From: Marivita hallyeonensis
Lineage (GTDB): Bacteria > Pseudomonadota > Alphaproteobacteria > Rhodobacterales > Rhodobacteraceae
Direction: 5' to 3'
Assembly: GCF_900129875.1 (NCBI RefSeq)
Contig: NZ_FQXC01000007.1
Coordinates: 31,539-95,538 of the forward strand
DNA length: 64,000 nucleotides
Of the stretch, positions 7,817-16,277 are shown piece by piece. Under the pieces are notes generated by a model. It ran no database searches and was not told the origin of the DNA. It worked only from the letters and a program-made list of their open reading frames with translations. Both the position numbers and the translations under genes were made by a program. Position 1 is the stretch's first letter. Each line of letters starts with the position of its first letter.

Positions 7817-10800
7817 GTCGTGGCCTCCTGTGCAGGCGCTTTCCAGCTCTCTTCGCGGTCGAGCCAGTCAACTTTCTTCATTTTGCGGATGACCACGAGC
7901 TCGTCCCGGTTCGCGCCCACGGTGCCGTAATAGTTGAAGCCGTAGGATTGCTGGGCGTAGCCGCCGATCATATGGGTGGGTTTCAGGACCGTTCGGGTGA
8001 CCGAATTGTGGATCCCTCCCCGGTGTCCGGTCTTCTCGGACCCCGGTGTGTTCACGATCTTTTCTTGAGCGTGATACATGAAGGTCGTGCCTTCCTTGAT
8101 CCGTTGGGACACAACCGCTCGAGCGGTCAACGCGCCGTTGGTGTTGTAGACCTCGATCCAGTCGTTATCGACGATACCGGCGGATTTGGCGTCCACTTCG
8201 GAGATCCAGACCACCGGCCCGCCCCTGTTCAGCGTCAGCATCAACAGGTTGTCGGTATAGGTGGAGTGGATGCCCCATTTCTGGTGGGGTGTGATGAAGT
8301 TCAGCACAAGGGTGTCACCTTCGTCCTGCACCTCCTTGGTGATCGTCTTGAGGTCGATCGGAGGTCGATAGGACATGAGCCCTTCGCCGAAGGCCAACAT
8401 CCACAGGTGATCCTGGTAGAGCTGTTGCCGTCCTGTCAGTGTCCGCCAGGGGATCAGTTCATGAACGTTGGTATAGCCTGCGTTGTAGCTGACCTTCTCG
8501 CTCTCGATCCCTGACCATGTCGGGCTCGAGATGATCTTGCGCGGCTGTGCGGCGATGTCGTGAAAGCGGATCTTCTGGTGATGCTCACCTTCGGCCAGAT
8601 GCGCGTGTTCGCGACCTGTCGCCTTGCCTAGCGCTTCCCAGGCTTTCACGGCCACGTTGCCATTGGTTTCTGGGGCCAGCATCAGGATGACCTCGCAGGC
8701 ATCGATCGCACTGTCGATCTTCGGCCGTCCGGCCGCGGCTCCGTCCAACTGCAGGCCGTTCAATGCCGCTAGGTTGTCGATTTCCTCCTCCGTGTTCCAG
8801 GTGATCCCCTTGCCGCCGTTGCCCAGCTTGTCGAGCGCGGGTCCAAGCGCCGTGAAACGATCATAGATCGCGGTGTAGTCGCGTTCGACCGCCACGTAAG
8901 CCGGCGCCGTCTTGCCGGGGATCAGGTCGCATTCGCCTTTCTTCCAGTCCTTCACCTGGTCCTGTGCAATCTCGGCAGGGGTGTCATGCAGGATCGGGAG
9001 AGCGACGATGTCGGTCTCCTTGCCCAGATAGCCCGGCACGATCTCCTGGAACTTCTTGGCGATGGCCTTGAAGATCTCCCAGTCGGATTTGCTTTCATAG
9101 GCTGGGTCCACGGCCGCCTGCAGCGGGTGGATGAAGGGGTGCATGTCCGACGTGTTCATGTCGTCCTTTTCGTACCAACTGGCCGTCGGCAGAACGATGT
9201 CGGAGTAGACCGCCGTGGTGCTCATCCGGAAGTCGATGGTCACCAGCAGGTCCAGCTTGCCGCGCGGCGCGTCTTGATGCCACTTGGCTTCCTTGGGCAA
9301 TTGGCGACCGTCTTCGCCCAGGTCCTTGCCCATAACGCCGTGGTCGGTGCCGAGCAGGTGCTTGAGGAAGTATTCATGGCCCTTGCCGGAGGAGCCCAGC
9401 AGGTTGGAGCGCCAGACAAACAGGTTGCGTGGCCAGTTGGCGGGGTTGTCCGGGTCCTCGCAGGACATTTCCAGATCGCCCGACTTGAGGTTCTCGGCCA
9501 CATAAGCCGGGATTTCCTTGCCCGCTTCCTTCGCGGCCTTTGCGACCTCCAGCGGGTTTGTCTTGAGCTGTGGTGCCGAGGGCAACCAGCCCATGCGTTC
9601 CGCACGGATGTTGTAATCGATCAGGCTGATGTCCCAATCCCCCTCGGGGGCGGTCGGTGACAATATCTCCGAGGCCTCAAGCGTCTCGTAGCGCCACTGG
9701 TCGGTATGGGCATACCACGCGCTGGTCGAGTTCATGTGGCGTGGCGGACGGTTCCAGTCGAGCGCAAAGGCCAGAGGTTGCCAGCCAGTCTGCGGGCGCA
9801 GTTTTTCCTGCCCCACGTAATGCGCCCAACCACCACCGGACTGGCCGACGCAGCCGCACATCACCAGCATGTTGATGACACCGCGATAATTCATGTCCAT
9901 GTGGAACCAGTGGTTCATCGCGGCCCCGATGATGATCATCGACTTGCCTTGTGTCTTCTCGGCGTTGTCCGCGAATTCCCGAGCGACATGGATGATCTTA
10001 TCGGCCGGAACCCCGGTGATCTTTTCTGCCCAGGCAGGGGTGCCGGGCATGTCATTGGCATAGTCCGAGGTGACCCAGTCCCCGCCCAGTCCACGATCCA
10101 GACCGTAGTTGGCGCAGAACAGATCGAAAACCGTGGCCACGGAAATCTCGCCATCCGCCGTCTTGATCTTCTTGACGGGGATGTTGCGGGTCAGCACGTT
10201 GGGGTGATCGGCGTCGGTCGCAAACTGACCGTACGCCTCCCCGCCAAAATAGGGGAAATCAACGCCGACCACATCGTCATGGTCTTCGTCGAGAACGAAG
10301 GACATCTTCAGGCTGGTGTCCGCCTCGTGTGCCTTTTCTTCGAGGTTCCACTCCCCGTCTTCGCCCCAACGATAGCCGACCGACCCATTGGGGGCGACAA
10401 GCCCCTTGGAGTTCTCGTCATAGGCGACGGTCTTCCATTCGGGGTTGTTCTGTTCTCCGAGCTTGCCGTCCAGATCGTCGGCGCGCAGAAAGCGGCCCGG
10501 GACGAGCTTGCCGTTGCGTTCGTCCAGTCTCACCAGCATCGGGAAGTCGGAGTACTTGCGGGTATATTCTTCGAAATATTCGCACTGCTGGTCGAGGTGG
10601 AATTCGCGCAGGATGACGTGACCGAAGGCCATGGCCAAGGCTGCATCCGTGCCCTGCTTGGCATTCAGCCAGACATCGCCGAACTTGGCGGCCTCGGAAT
10701 AGTCGGGGCAGATGACGGCGGATTTGGTGCCCTTGTAGCGGGCCTCGGTATAAAAATGCGCGTCCGGCGTCCGCGTCTGCGGCACGTTTGATCCCCAGAG

Positions 10801-11553
10801 CAGCAGGTAGCCCGCATTGTACCAGTCGGCACTTTCAGGCACATCCGTCTGCTCGCCCCATGTCATCGGAGAGGCCGGCGGCAGGTCGCAATACCAATCG
10901 TAAAACGACATGCAGACGCCGCCCATCAGGCTCAGGTAGCGCGAGCCGGCGGCGTAGCTGACCATCGACATGGCCGGGATCGGGGAGAACCCGAACACGC
11001 GGTCGGGGCCGTAGGTCTTGGCGGTGTAGGCGTTGGCAGCCGCCGTGATCTCGGTCGCTTCGTCCCATGTGGCGCGCACGAACCCGCCCTTGCCGCGGGT
11101 CTCCACGTAGGAGGCCCGCAGGATCGGATCGGCCTGCAGCTTGGTCCAGGCCTCGATCGGGCTCATGTTTTCGCGCATCTTGCGCCAGATCTTCATCAGC
11201 CGTCCGCGGACCAGCGGGTTCTTCACGCGGTTGGCGCTGTAGAGATACCAGCTGTAGCTTGCACCGCGGGCACAGCCGCGCGGTTCATGGTTGGGCAGGT
11301 CGGCCCGCGTACGCGGATAATCGGTCTGTTGCGTCTCCCAGGTGACGATGCCGGATTTCACGTAGATCTTCCAGCTGCACGACCCGGTGCAGTTCACCCC
11401 ATGTGTGGAGCGCACGACCTTATCGTGACGCCAGCGGTTGCGGTACGTATCTTCCCAGTCGCGGTTCTCGCGGGTGACTTTGCCAAAGCCATCGGAAAAC
11501 TGTTCAAGGTCCCTGGACTGGAGGAAGTTCAATCTGTCGAGCAGGTGGCTCAT
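7813..11553 (-). CDS. narG: Respiratory nitrate reductase alpha subunit
   Basis: NarG (1246 aa) is the cytoplasm-facing catalytic subunit that reduces nitrate to nitrite using a Mo-bisMGD cofactor. The N-terminal FS0 cluster ligands are in HGVNCTGSCSWKIY plus a downstream Cys (GCARGAS), with His in first place as in membrane Nar enzymes. The segment YDWYCDLPPASP holds the Asp expected to ligate molybdenum. The ATG at 11553 has AAAGGACG upstream and begins MSHLLDRLNFLQSRD; the longer frame overlaps the narK end. The gene is intact, so the nitrate reductase is predicted to be functional. Confidence 0.98.
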   Translation of the reverse strand: MSHLLDRLNFLQSRDLEQFSDGFGKVTRENRDWEDTYRNRWRHDKVVRSTHGVNCTGSCSWKIYVKSGIVTWETQQTDYPRTRADLPNHEPRGCARGASYSWYLYSANRVKNPLVRGRLMKIWRKMRENMSPIEAWTKLQADPILRASYVETRGKGGFVRATWDEATEITAAANAYTAKTYGPDRVFGFSPIPAMSMVSYAAGSRYLSLMGGVCMSFYDWYCDLPPASPMTWGEQTDVPESADWYNAGYLLLWGSNVPQTRTPDAHFYTEARYKGTKSAVICPDYSEAAKFGDVWLNAKQGTDAALAMAFGHVILREFHLDQQCEYFEEYTRKYSDFPMLVRLDERNGKLVPGRFLRADDLDGKLGEQNNPEWKTVAYDENSKGLVAPNGSVGYRWGEDGEWNLEEKAHEADTSLKMSFVLDEDHDDVVGVDFPYFGGEAYGQFATDADHPNVLTRNIPVKKIKTADGEISVATVFDLFCANYGLDRGLGGDWVTSDYANDMPGTPAWAEKITGVPADKIIHVAREFADNAEKTQGKSMIIIGAAMNHWFHMDMNYRGVINMLVMCGCVGQSGGGWAHYVGQEKLRPQTGWQPLAFALDWNRPPRHMNSTSAWYAHTDQWRYETLEASEILSPTAPEGDWDISLIDYNIRAERMGWLPSAPQLKTNPLEVAKAAKEAGKEIPAYVAENLKSGDLEMSCEDPDNPANWPRNLFVWRSNLLGSSGKGHEYFLKHLLGTDHGVMGKDLGEDGRQLPKEAKWHQDAPRGKLDLLVTIDFRMSTTAVYSDIVLPTASWYEKDDMNTSDMHPFIHPLQAAVDPAYESKSDWEIFKAIAKKFQEIVPGYLGKETDIVALPILHDTPAEIAQDQVKDWKKGECDLIPGKTAPAYVAVERDYTAIYDRFTALGPALDKLGNGGKGITWNTEEEIDNLAALNGLQLDGAAAGRPKIDSAIDACEVILMLAPETNGNVAVKAWEALGKATGREHAHLAEGEHHQKIRFHDIAAQPRKIISSPTWSGIESEKVSYNAGYTNVHELIPWRTLTGRQQLYQDHLWMLAFGEGLMSYRPPIDLKTITKEVQDEGDTLVLNFITPHQKWGIHSTYTDNLLMLTLNRGGPVVWISEVDAKSAGIVDNDWIEVYNTNGALTARAVVSQRIKEGTTFMYHAQEKIVNTPGSEKTGHRGGIHNSVTRTVLKPTHMIGGYAQQSYGFNYYGTVGANRDELVVIRKMKKVDWLDREESWKAPAQEATT

Positions 11554-11566
11554 CTGGCGTCCTTTC

Positions 11567-14299
11567 TTATTCAGCAGGTTGCGCAGCGGCACCTGTGCCG
11601 CGACCGCGTTCAATGTCATAGAGAAGCCCGCCGGGCCGGGTGTAGTAGACCCAGGTCACGACCAGGCAGATCACGTAGAAGCCGAGGAAGGCCCAGAGCG
11701 CGCCATTCGGGGCTCCGGTCATGGCAATCGACGTGCCGTAGAGTTTGGGGATGAAGAAGGCCCCGTAAGCCGCGATCGCCGAGGTAAAGGCGATGATGGC
11801 AGCGCTTTCGCGTTCGGCCTGCCTACGGCTTGCCACCGCATCGAGTTCCGGCATCAGGCGCGGGATCTCGCGTCCCATGATCGCGGGGATCATCTGGAAG
11901 GTGGAGGCGTTGCCCACGCCGGTCAGGAAGAACAGAGCCATGAAGCAGGCAAAGAAGCCCATGAAGCTGCCGCCCTGCCCGTCCGACGGCAGGAAAAAGA
12001 TCACGCCATAGACCGCAATGATCATACCGAGGAAAGTCCAGAAAGTGACACGCCCGCCGCCGAAACGGTCGCTGATCCAGCCCGTGCCCGCGCGGCTCAG
12101 CGCTCCAACGAGGGGTCCAAGGAACACGTACTGCAATGCATTCACTTCCGGGAACATCAACCGTGTCAGCAGCGGAAACCCGGCCGAGTAGCCGATGAAG
12201 CTGCCGAAGGTGCCGGTGTAGAGCACACACATGACCCAGTTGTGGAAGCGGCTGAAGATGATCGCCTGATCGCGGAAGCTGGCCTTGGCGTCGGCAATGT
12301 CGTTCATGCCAAGCCAGGCTGCCGCCGTGGCGACGAGGATGAAGGGCACCCAGACAAAGCCTGCGTTCTGCATCCAGAGCTGGCTGCCGTCATCCAGAGT
12401 GACGGGCGATCCGCCCATGGCACCGAATACACCGGCGGTGATCACGATCGGCACAAGGAATTGCATGACCGAGACACCGAGGTTGCCGAGACCCGCATTC
12501 AGTGCCAGCGCATTCCCCTTCTCTGCTTTCGGGAAGAAATAGGCGATGTTGGCCATGGAGGAGGCGAAGTTGCCGCCACCGAGGCCACACAGAAGCGCGA
12601 GCGCGAGGAAGATCAGATAGGGCGTTTCGGGGTTCTGAACGGCATAGCCGATCCCGATGGCCGGTAGCAGCAGCGATGCCGTTGACAGAGTTGTCCAAAG
12701 CCTGCCGCCGAAGATCGGCACCATGAAGCTGTAGAAGATGCGCAAAGTCGCGCCCGACAGGCCCGGCAGGGCAGCCAGCCAGAACAACTGGGACGAGGTG
12801 AAGTCGAACCCGATGGCGGGCAAGCGGGCCACAACCATCGACCAGACCATCCAGACCGAGAAGGCCAGGAGCAGCGCCGGGATCGAGATCCACAGATTGC
12901 GGCGGGCGACGGCGCGCCCTTTCTGCTGCCAGAAGTCGGCGTTCTCGGGCTGCCACTCGGTCAGCGTCCGGGGCATGGCCGTTTTCTCGGGCGAGTGGAT
13001 CTCCTGCATCTCGGGAAGTTCGGGGAGGGCATCGAGTTCGGGACCATGCGCCGCCCGCTCCATCGCGCGCACCGACAGGTGCATCCAGCCGAGTGCGATC
13101 GCGACCAGCGCAAACAGAAGCGCGAAACAGCTTGTGTAAATCCCCGTCAATTCGAGCAGGGCACCAAAGCCGATCGGCAGGACAAATCCCCCGAGGCCGC
13201 CGATCATGCCCACAAGACCGCCGACCGCGCCGACATGGTGCGGATAATAAACGGGGATGTGCTTGAACACGGCCGCCTTGCCGAGGCTCATGAAAAAGCC
13301 GAGGACAAAGAGCGTGATGATGAACGGCCAGAGCGCCATCTCGGTGGAGAAGGTGATGGCGCCGTCCTTGCCCTGGATGACATAGTCCGTCGGCGGGTAC
13401 GACAGCATGAAGAGCAGCACCAGGCTGAACCCGAAGGTCCAGTACATGACCGCGCGTGCGCCGAACTTGTCGGAGAGATGTCCGCCATAGGCGCGGAAGA
13501 GCGAGGCCGAGAGGGAGAACGCCGCAGCCGCCATACCGGCCGCCCGGACATCAAGCCCGTAGACATCGATCAGGTAGTGCGGCATCCAGAGCGCCAGCGC
13601 CACGAAGGCACCGAAGACGAAGAAATAATAGAGCGAAAAGCGCCAGACCTGAAGATTCCGGAGCGGTGCGAACTGCTGCGTGAGGCTCGGCGCCTTGACG
13701 CCGGATTGACGCCGCGCCACCAATTCCGGATCGTCCTTGGCGAACAGGAAGAAGATGACGGCCATGATCGCCAGCCCGATCGCCCAGACATGCGCGACGC
13801 CCTGCCAGCCGTAAGCCACCATCACAAAGGGAGCGACGAACTTGGTGACTGCGGCCCCCACGTTGCCCGCTCCGAATATGCCGAGTGCCGTCCCCTGATG
13901 GCCCGCATCGTAGAACCGAGACACGTAGGCCACGCCGATGATGAAGGAGCCGCCAGCCAAACCGATGCCGAGCGCCGCGACCAGATACATGATGTAGGTT
14001 GACGCGAATGTCAGCGCCCATGTGGCCAGCGCCGTCAGCAGCATCTGTGCGGTGAATACCAGACGTCCACCGTATTTCTCGGTCCAGACCCCCAGGAACA
14101 GTCGCGAGATCGAGCCGGTCAGGATCGGTGTTGCCACCAACAGGCCGAACTGAGCCTCGTTGAGACCGAGCTCGGCCTTGATGCCGACCCCGATGATCGA
14201 AAAAATGGTCCAGACGGCAAAACAGGCTGTGAAGGCGATCGTGCTGAGCGCGAGGGCTCTGTTCTGGTCTGATCTTGGGACGGTTCCGGCACTGTCCAT
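11567..14299 (-). CDS. narK: Fused NarK1-NarK2 nitrate/nitrite transporter
   Basis: A 910-residue fusion of two complete major-facilitator (NNP family) units. Residues about 10-430 form the NarK1-like half, thought to be a nitrate/proton symporter, and about 470-910 the NarK2-like half, a nitrate/nitrite exchanger; a polar linker rich in Glu and Pro joins them. Each half contains about 12 hydrophobic segments and glycine-rich NNP signatures (for example GLAGGSFIIGVAYVSRF and GLGGGNFASSMANIAYFFP). AGGAGG eight bases before the ATG at 14299 decides the start over an upstream ATG at 14317. First gene of the nar operon, under a perfect FNR box. Such fusions are known from Paracoccus. Confidence 0.96.
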   Translation of the reverse strand: MDSAGTVPRSDQNRALALSTIAFTACFAVWTIFSIIGVGIKAELGLNEAQFGLLVATPILTGSISRLFLGVWTEKYGGRLVFTAQMLLTALATWALTFASTYIMYLVAALGIGLAGGSFIIGVAYVSRFYDAGHQGTALGIFGAGNVGAAVTKFVAPFVMVAYGWQGVAHVWAIGLAIMAVIFFLFAKDDPELVARRQSGVKAPSLTQQFAPLRNLQVWRFSLYYFFVFGAFVALALWMPHYLIDVYGLDVRAAGMAAAAFSLSASLFRAYGGHLSDKFGARAVMYWTFGFSLVLLFMLSYPPTDYVIQGKDGAITFSTEMALWPFIITLFVLGFFMSLGKAAVFKHIPVYYPHHVGAVGGLVGMIGGLGGFVLPIGFGALLELTGIYTSCFALLFALVAIALGWMHLSVRAMERAAHGPELDALPELPEMQEIHSPEKTAMPRTLTEWQPENADFWQQKGRAVARRNLWISIPALLLAFSVWMVWSMVVARLPAIGFDFTSSQLFWLAALPGLSGATLRIFYSFMVPIFGGRLWTTLSTASLLLPAIGIGYAVQNPETPYLIFLALALLCGLGGGNFASSMANIAYFFPKAEKGNALALNAGLGNLGVSVMQFLVPIVITAGVFGAMGGSPVTLDDGSQLWMQNAGFVWVPFILVATAAAWLGMNDIADAKASFRDQAIIFSRFHNWVMCVLYTGTFGSFIGYSAGFPLLTRLMFPEVNALQYVFLGPLVGALSRAGTGWISDRFGGGRVTFWTFLGMIIAVYGVIFFLPSDGQGGSFMGFFACFMALFFLTGVGNASTFQMIPAIMGREIPRLMPELDAVASRRQAERESAAIIAFTSAIAAYGAFFIPKLYGTSIAMTGAPNGALWAFLGFYVICLVVTWVYYTRPGGLLYDIERGRGTGAAAQPAE

Positions 14300-14382
14300 G
14301 GCGTGTCCTCCTGGCATCTGTACGGCAAGAATGCCCTTTGCGGGCTTGCGGACAGGAGTGGCGGAGGTCGCGTGAACGGTGC

Positions 14383-14396
14383 TTGATCTGGATCAA
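14383..14396. promoter_or_regulatory. Perfect FNR-type box of the narK promoter
   Basis: TTGATCTGGATCAA matches the FNR/NarR consensus at all ten conserved positions. It is centred about 91 bp upstream of the narK ATG, a spacing that allows a -41.5 activator position with a leader of about 50 nt. FnrL and/or NarR would activate the whole operon from here under low oxygen and nitrate or nitrite. Confidence 0.85.
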
Positions 14397-14431
14397 TAAA
14401 ACAGGAAGTTGCTGCGAAATAAATGGGTTAT

Positions 14432-14450
14432 GCAGATTTATCAAATCTGC
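14432..14450. promoter_or_regulatory. 19-bp perfect palindrome in the narK-narR intergenic region
   Basis: GCAGATTT, spacer ATC, AAATCTGC forms a perfect inverted repeat with 8-bp arms between the two FNR boxes. It is not an FNR box, so it may be the site of another regulator acting on narK or narR. Identity unknown. Confidence 0.5.
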
Positions 14451-14494
14451 GCGCGCGGTTATCAAGTCAGGTCCAGCAGAGGTCATACGCTCGA

Positions 14495-14508
14495 TTGACA
14501 TTTATCAA
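14495..14508. promoter_or_regulatory. FNR-type box of the narR promoter
   Basis: TTGACATTTATCAA matches nine of ten conserved positions of the FNR consensus and ends 49 bp before the narR ATG. It could mediate FnrL control or autoregulation of narR. Confidence 0.7.
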
Positions 14509-14557
14509 TTAGTAGGAAAACATAAATCAAAAATGAACTGGGGGACACAAAGTATAC

Positions 14558-15253
14558 ATGCCTGAGTCTTACAAGGAAGACATCCGCGCGCTCAAGCTGT
14601 TCGCGGAGATGGAGGAAGCAAATTTCGATGCCTTGATGCGGGGGGCCTATGTGCAGAATTTCCCGCCACGCATCGATCTAATCCACGAAAAAGACCGGCC
14701 TGATTTCCTACATGTCGTTCTGACCGGATCCGTAGATCTTTATTCGTCCTGGAACGGCCGCGAGAGTTCGATGGCCACGGTGCGGCCGATCTCGACCTTC
14801 ATCCTTGCGGCAACCATCAACAACCTTCCTTATTTGATGTCCGCCCGCACAATGGAAAGAAGCCGTATCGTGTTGCTCCCTTCCACGGACGTGCGGCAAG
14901 TCTTTTCCAAGGACCCCGCCTTTGCGCGGGCGATCGTCACTGAACTGGCGCAGTGCTATCGGTCGGTCGTCAAGAACACCAAGGATCTGAAACTGCGCAC
15001 ATCGCTGGAGCGGCTAGCCAATTACATCCTGCGTCAGCAAGCGCGGACCGGATCGACCGAATTCGACCTGACAATGGAGAAAAGGCGCCTGGCCTCCTTT
15101 CTCGGCATGACCCCGGAAAACCTGAGCCGCGCCTTCAAAGGCCTGGAGCCCTATGGCGTAAAGGTCTCCTCGAACCATATCACGATCGCCGATCCCGATG
15201 ACCTTGCCCGGTTCGCAAAGCCCAATCCCCTGATCGATGATCATACAACGTGA
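14558..15253 (+). CDS. narR: NarR-type Crp/Fnr regulator of nitrate respiration
   Basis: A 231-residue Crp/Fnr-family activator divergent from narK. The N-terminal half is a cNMP-fold sensor domain; the C-terminal HTH (about residues 165-210) contains MTPENLSRAF, keeping the E187/S190/R191 contacts of FNR that read TTGAT half sites. It has only one cysteine (C133), so it cannot hold the FNR [4Fe-4S] cluster. That absence plus the location identifies NarR, the nitrate/nitrite-responsive activator described in Paracoccus. It overlaps no neighbour; the CMD-like gene follows by 10 bp in the same direction. Confidence 0.88.
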   Translation: MPESYKEDIRALKLFAEMEEANFDALMRGAYVQNFPPRIDLIHEKDRPDFLHVVLTGSVDLYSSWNGRESSMATVRPISTFILAATINNLPYLMSARTMERSRIVLLPSTDVRQVFSKDPAFARAIVTELAQCYRSVVKNTKDLKLRTSLERLANYILRQQARTGSTEFDLTMEKRRLASFLGMTPENLSRAFKGLEPYGVKVSSNHITIADPDDLARFAKPNPLIDDHTT

Positions 15254-15263
15254 GGAACTCCCG

Positions 15264-15578
15264 ATGACAAAATCCATGCCCGGCGCAGCCGGTGACCTTG
15301 CAGAGCAGCACCCCGAAATCTGGAGCGCTTATTCCAGCCTCGGCGCAGCCTGCGCCGGTGCGGGTCCGTTGACGGATCGCGAAAAACGGTTGGTGAAACT
15401 GGCGCTTGCGATCGGGGCGGGCTCCGAAGGGGCTGTCCACTCGCACAGCCGCCGCGCGAAGACCGAGGGCGTCGAGAATGCAGCGCTCACGCAGGTGGCG
15501 CTACTGGCGATCGGCACGCTGGGCCTGCCGCGGGCCGTGGCGGCCAAAACCTGGATCGAGGACGTTCTCGGCGCGTAA
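15264..15578 (+). CDS. Carboxymuconolactone decarboxylase-like protein lacking redox cysteines
   Basis: A small (104 aa) all-helical AhpD/CMD-fold protein. The usual CxxCxxxH redox motif is replaced by S54-EG-A57-VHS-H61, so peroxidase or disulphide chemistry is unlikely; only C30 remains. The ATG at 15264 is preceded by GAGGAA at good spacing and lies 10 bp after narR, so the two are probably co-transcribed. Function unknown; an association with nitrate respiration is inferred from location and shared promoter. Confidence 0.8.
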   Translation: MTKSMPGAAGDLAEQHPEIWSAYSSLGAACAGAGPLTDREKRLVKLALAIGAGSEGAVHSHSRRAKTEGVENAALTQVALLAIGTLGLPRAVAAKTWIEDVLGA

Positions 15579-15584
15579 AGTGAC

Positions 15585-15854
15585 TTAGCGCGGTCTCAGC
15601 CCGTCAAACAGCTGTGCGTTCGGACAGAAGGACGGTGGCGGAGCACCGTGCTCGGCCTTTGCCAACCAAGCCTTGCAGGCCTCGTCATTCCGACAGTTCA
15701 GACATCTGATGACGGCTGACTGAAGCTCCGAGTCCCCACACAGCCCGCGTTCAAGGGCCGTCATCGCGCCGGTGATATCAAGCATATCTCCCATCTGGCC
15801 CAACCGCGCCTCGCGGACCGCGTAAAAGCTGCCAAGTGCCTCGCGAATGGTCAT
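15585..15854 (-). CDS. DUF6455 family protein (distal copy of tandem pair)
   Basis: An 89-residue protein of unknown function. Four cysteines at positions 51, 54, 60 and 77 (CLNCRNDEAC and PPPSFCPN) recur at exactly the same positions in the adjacent paralogue, suggesting a bound metal or cluster. C39 is extra. The start at 15854 overlaps the upstream paralogue's stop as ATGA, so translation is coupled. It converges with the CMD-like gene, with 6 bp between stops. No signal peptide or membrane segment is visible. Confidence 0.75.
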   Translation of the reverse strand: MTIREALGSFYAVREARLGQMGDMLDITGAMTALERGLCGDSELQSAVIRCLNCRNDEACKAWLAKAEHGAPPPSFCPNAQLFDGLRPR

Positions 15855-16144
15855 GCGCCCGGTTCCTGTGTGTAGCCGTCTGCCTTCAAACGCAGGATCG
15901 TGTCCCGGTTCGGACAGAACGCGGGCGGCGGCACGCCATCCTCCGCTGTCGCAAGCCAGCTTGCGCAGGTTTCGCCGCTCTTGCATTCGTAGCAGTTGAT
16001 AATGGTGTCGCGAATTTTGTCTTCCACGTCCTTCGGGATACGCCGTTTCGGGAGCGTGACACCCGTGACGTTGAGCATTTTCCGCCTGAGCGCCATGCGT
16101 TCTTCGAAGGCACCAATCGTTGTCTCGAACAAGCTTGTTGTCAT
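15851..16144 (-). CDS. DUF6455 family protein (proximal copy of tandem pair)
   Basis: A 97-residue paralogue of the following gene, with the same cysteine set C51, C54, C60 and C77 (CYECKSGETC and PPPAFCPN) and the shared SWLATAE/AWLAKAE helix. The ATG at 16144 is preceded by GGGGAGGTG. An FNR-like box (16205-16218) lies 61-74 bp upstream of the start, so the pair is probably induced at low oxygen or by nitrate. Biochemical role unknown; iron-sulphur, zinc or haem binding by the cysteines are the main options. Confidence 0.78.
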   Translation of the reverse strand: MTTSLFETTIGAFEERMALRRKMLNVTGVTLPKRRIPKDVEDKIRDTIINCYECKSGETCASWLATAEDGVPPPAFCPNRDTILRLKADGYTQEPGA

Positions 16145-16204
16145 GGCAGACACACCTCCCCTGTGTTGCACATGCTCACCTTACGCGTAGAATCACTGAA
16201 TACC

Positions 16205-16218
16205 TTGATCTGGCGCAA
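16205..16218. promoter_or_regulatory. FNR-like box before the DUF6455 pair
   Basis: TTGAT-CTGG-CGCAA matches 8 of 10 conserved FNR-box bases, with a perfect left half, at a promoter-proximal position upstream of the DUF6455 operon. Confidence 0.5.
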
Positions 16219-16277
16219 TTCGGCTCAAAATGAGACGCGCGGCGTCACCGGTTATCCGGGCACCACAAAAGCGCTCG

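Noticed and set aside
6434..7930. 498-residue open frame on the plus strand
   Set aside because: Fully antisense to narH and the narG end; no family resemblance, while narH is unmistakable.
9706..12667. Long plus-strand frames opposite narG and narK (361 and 409 residues)
   Set aside because: Shadow frames with His/Arg/Asp-rich composition opposite well-conserved genes.
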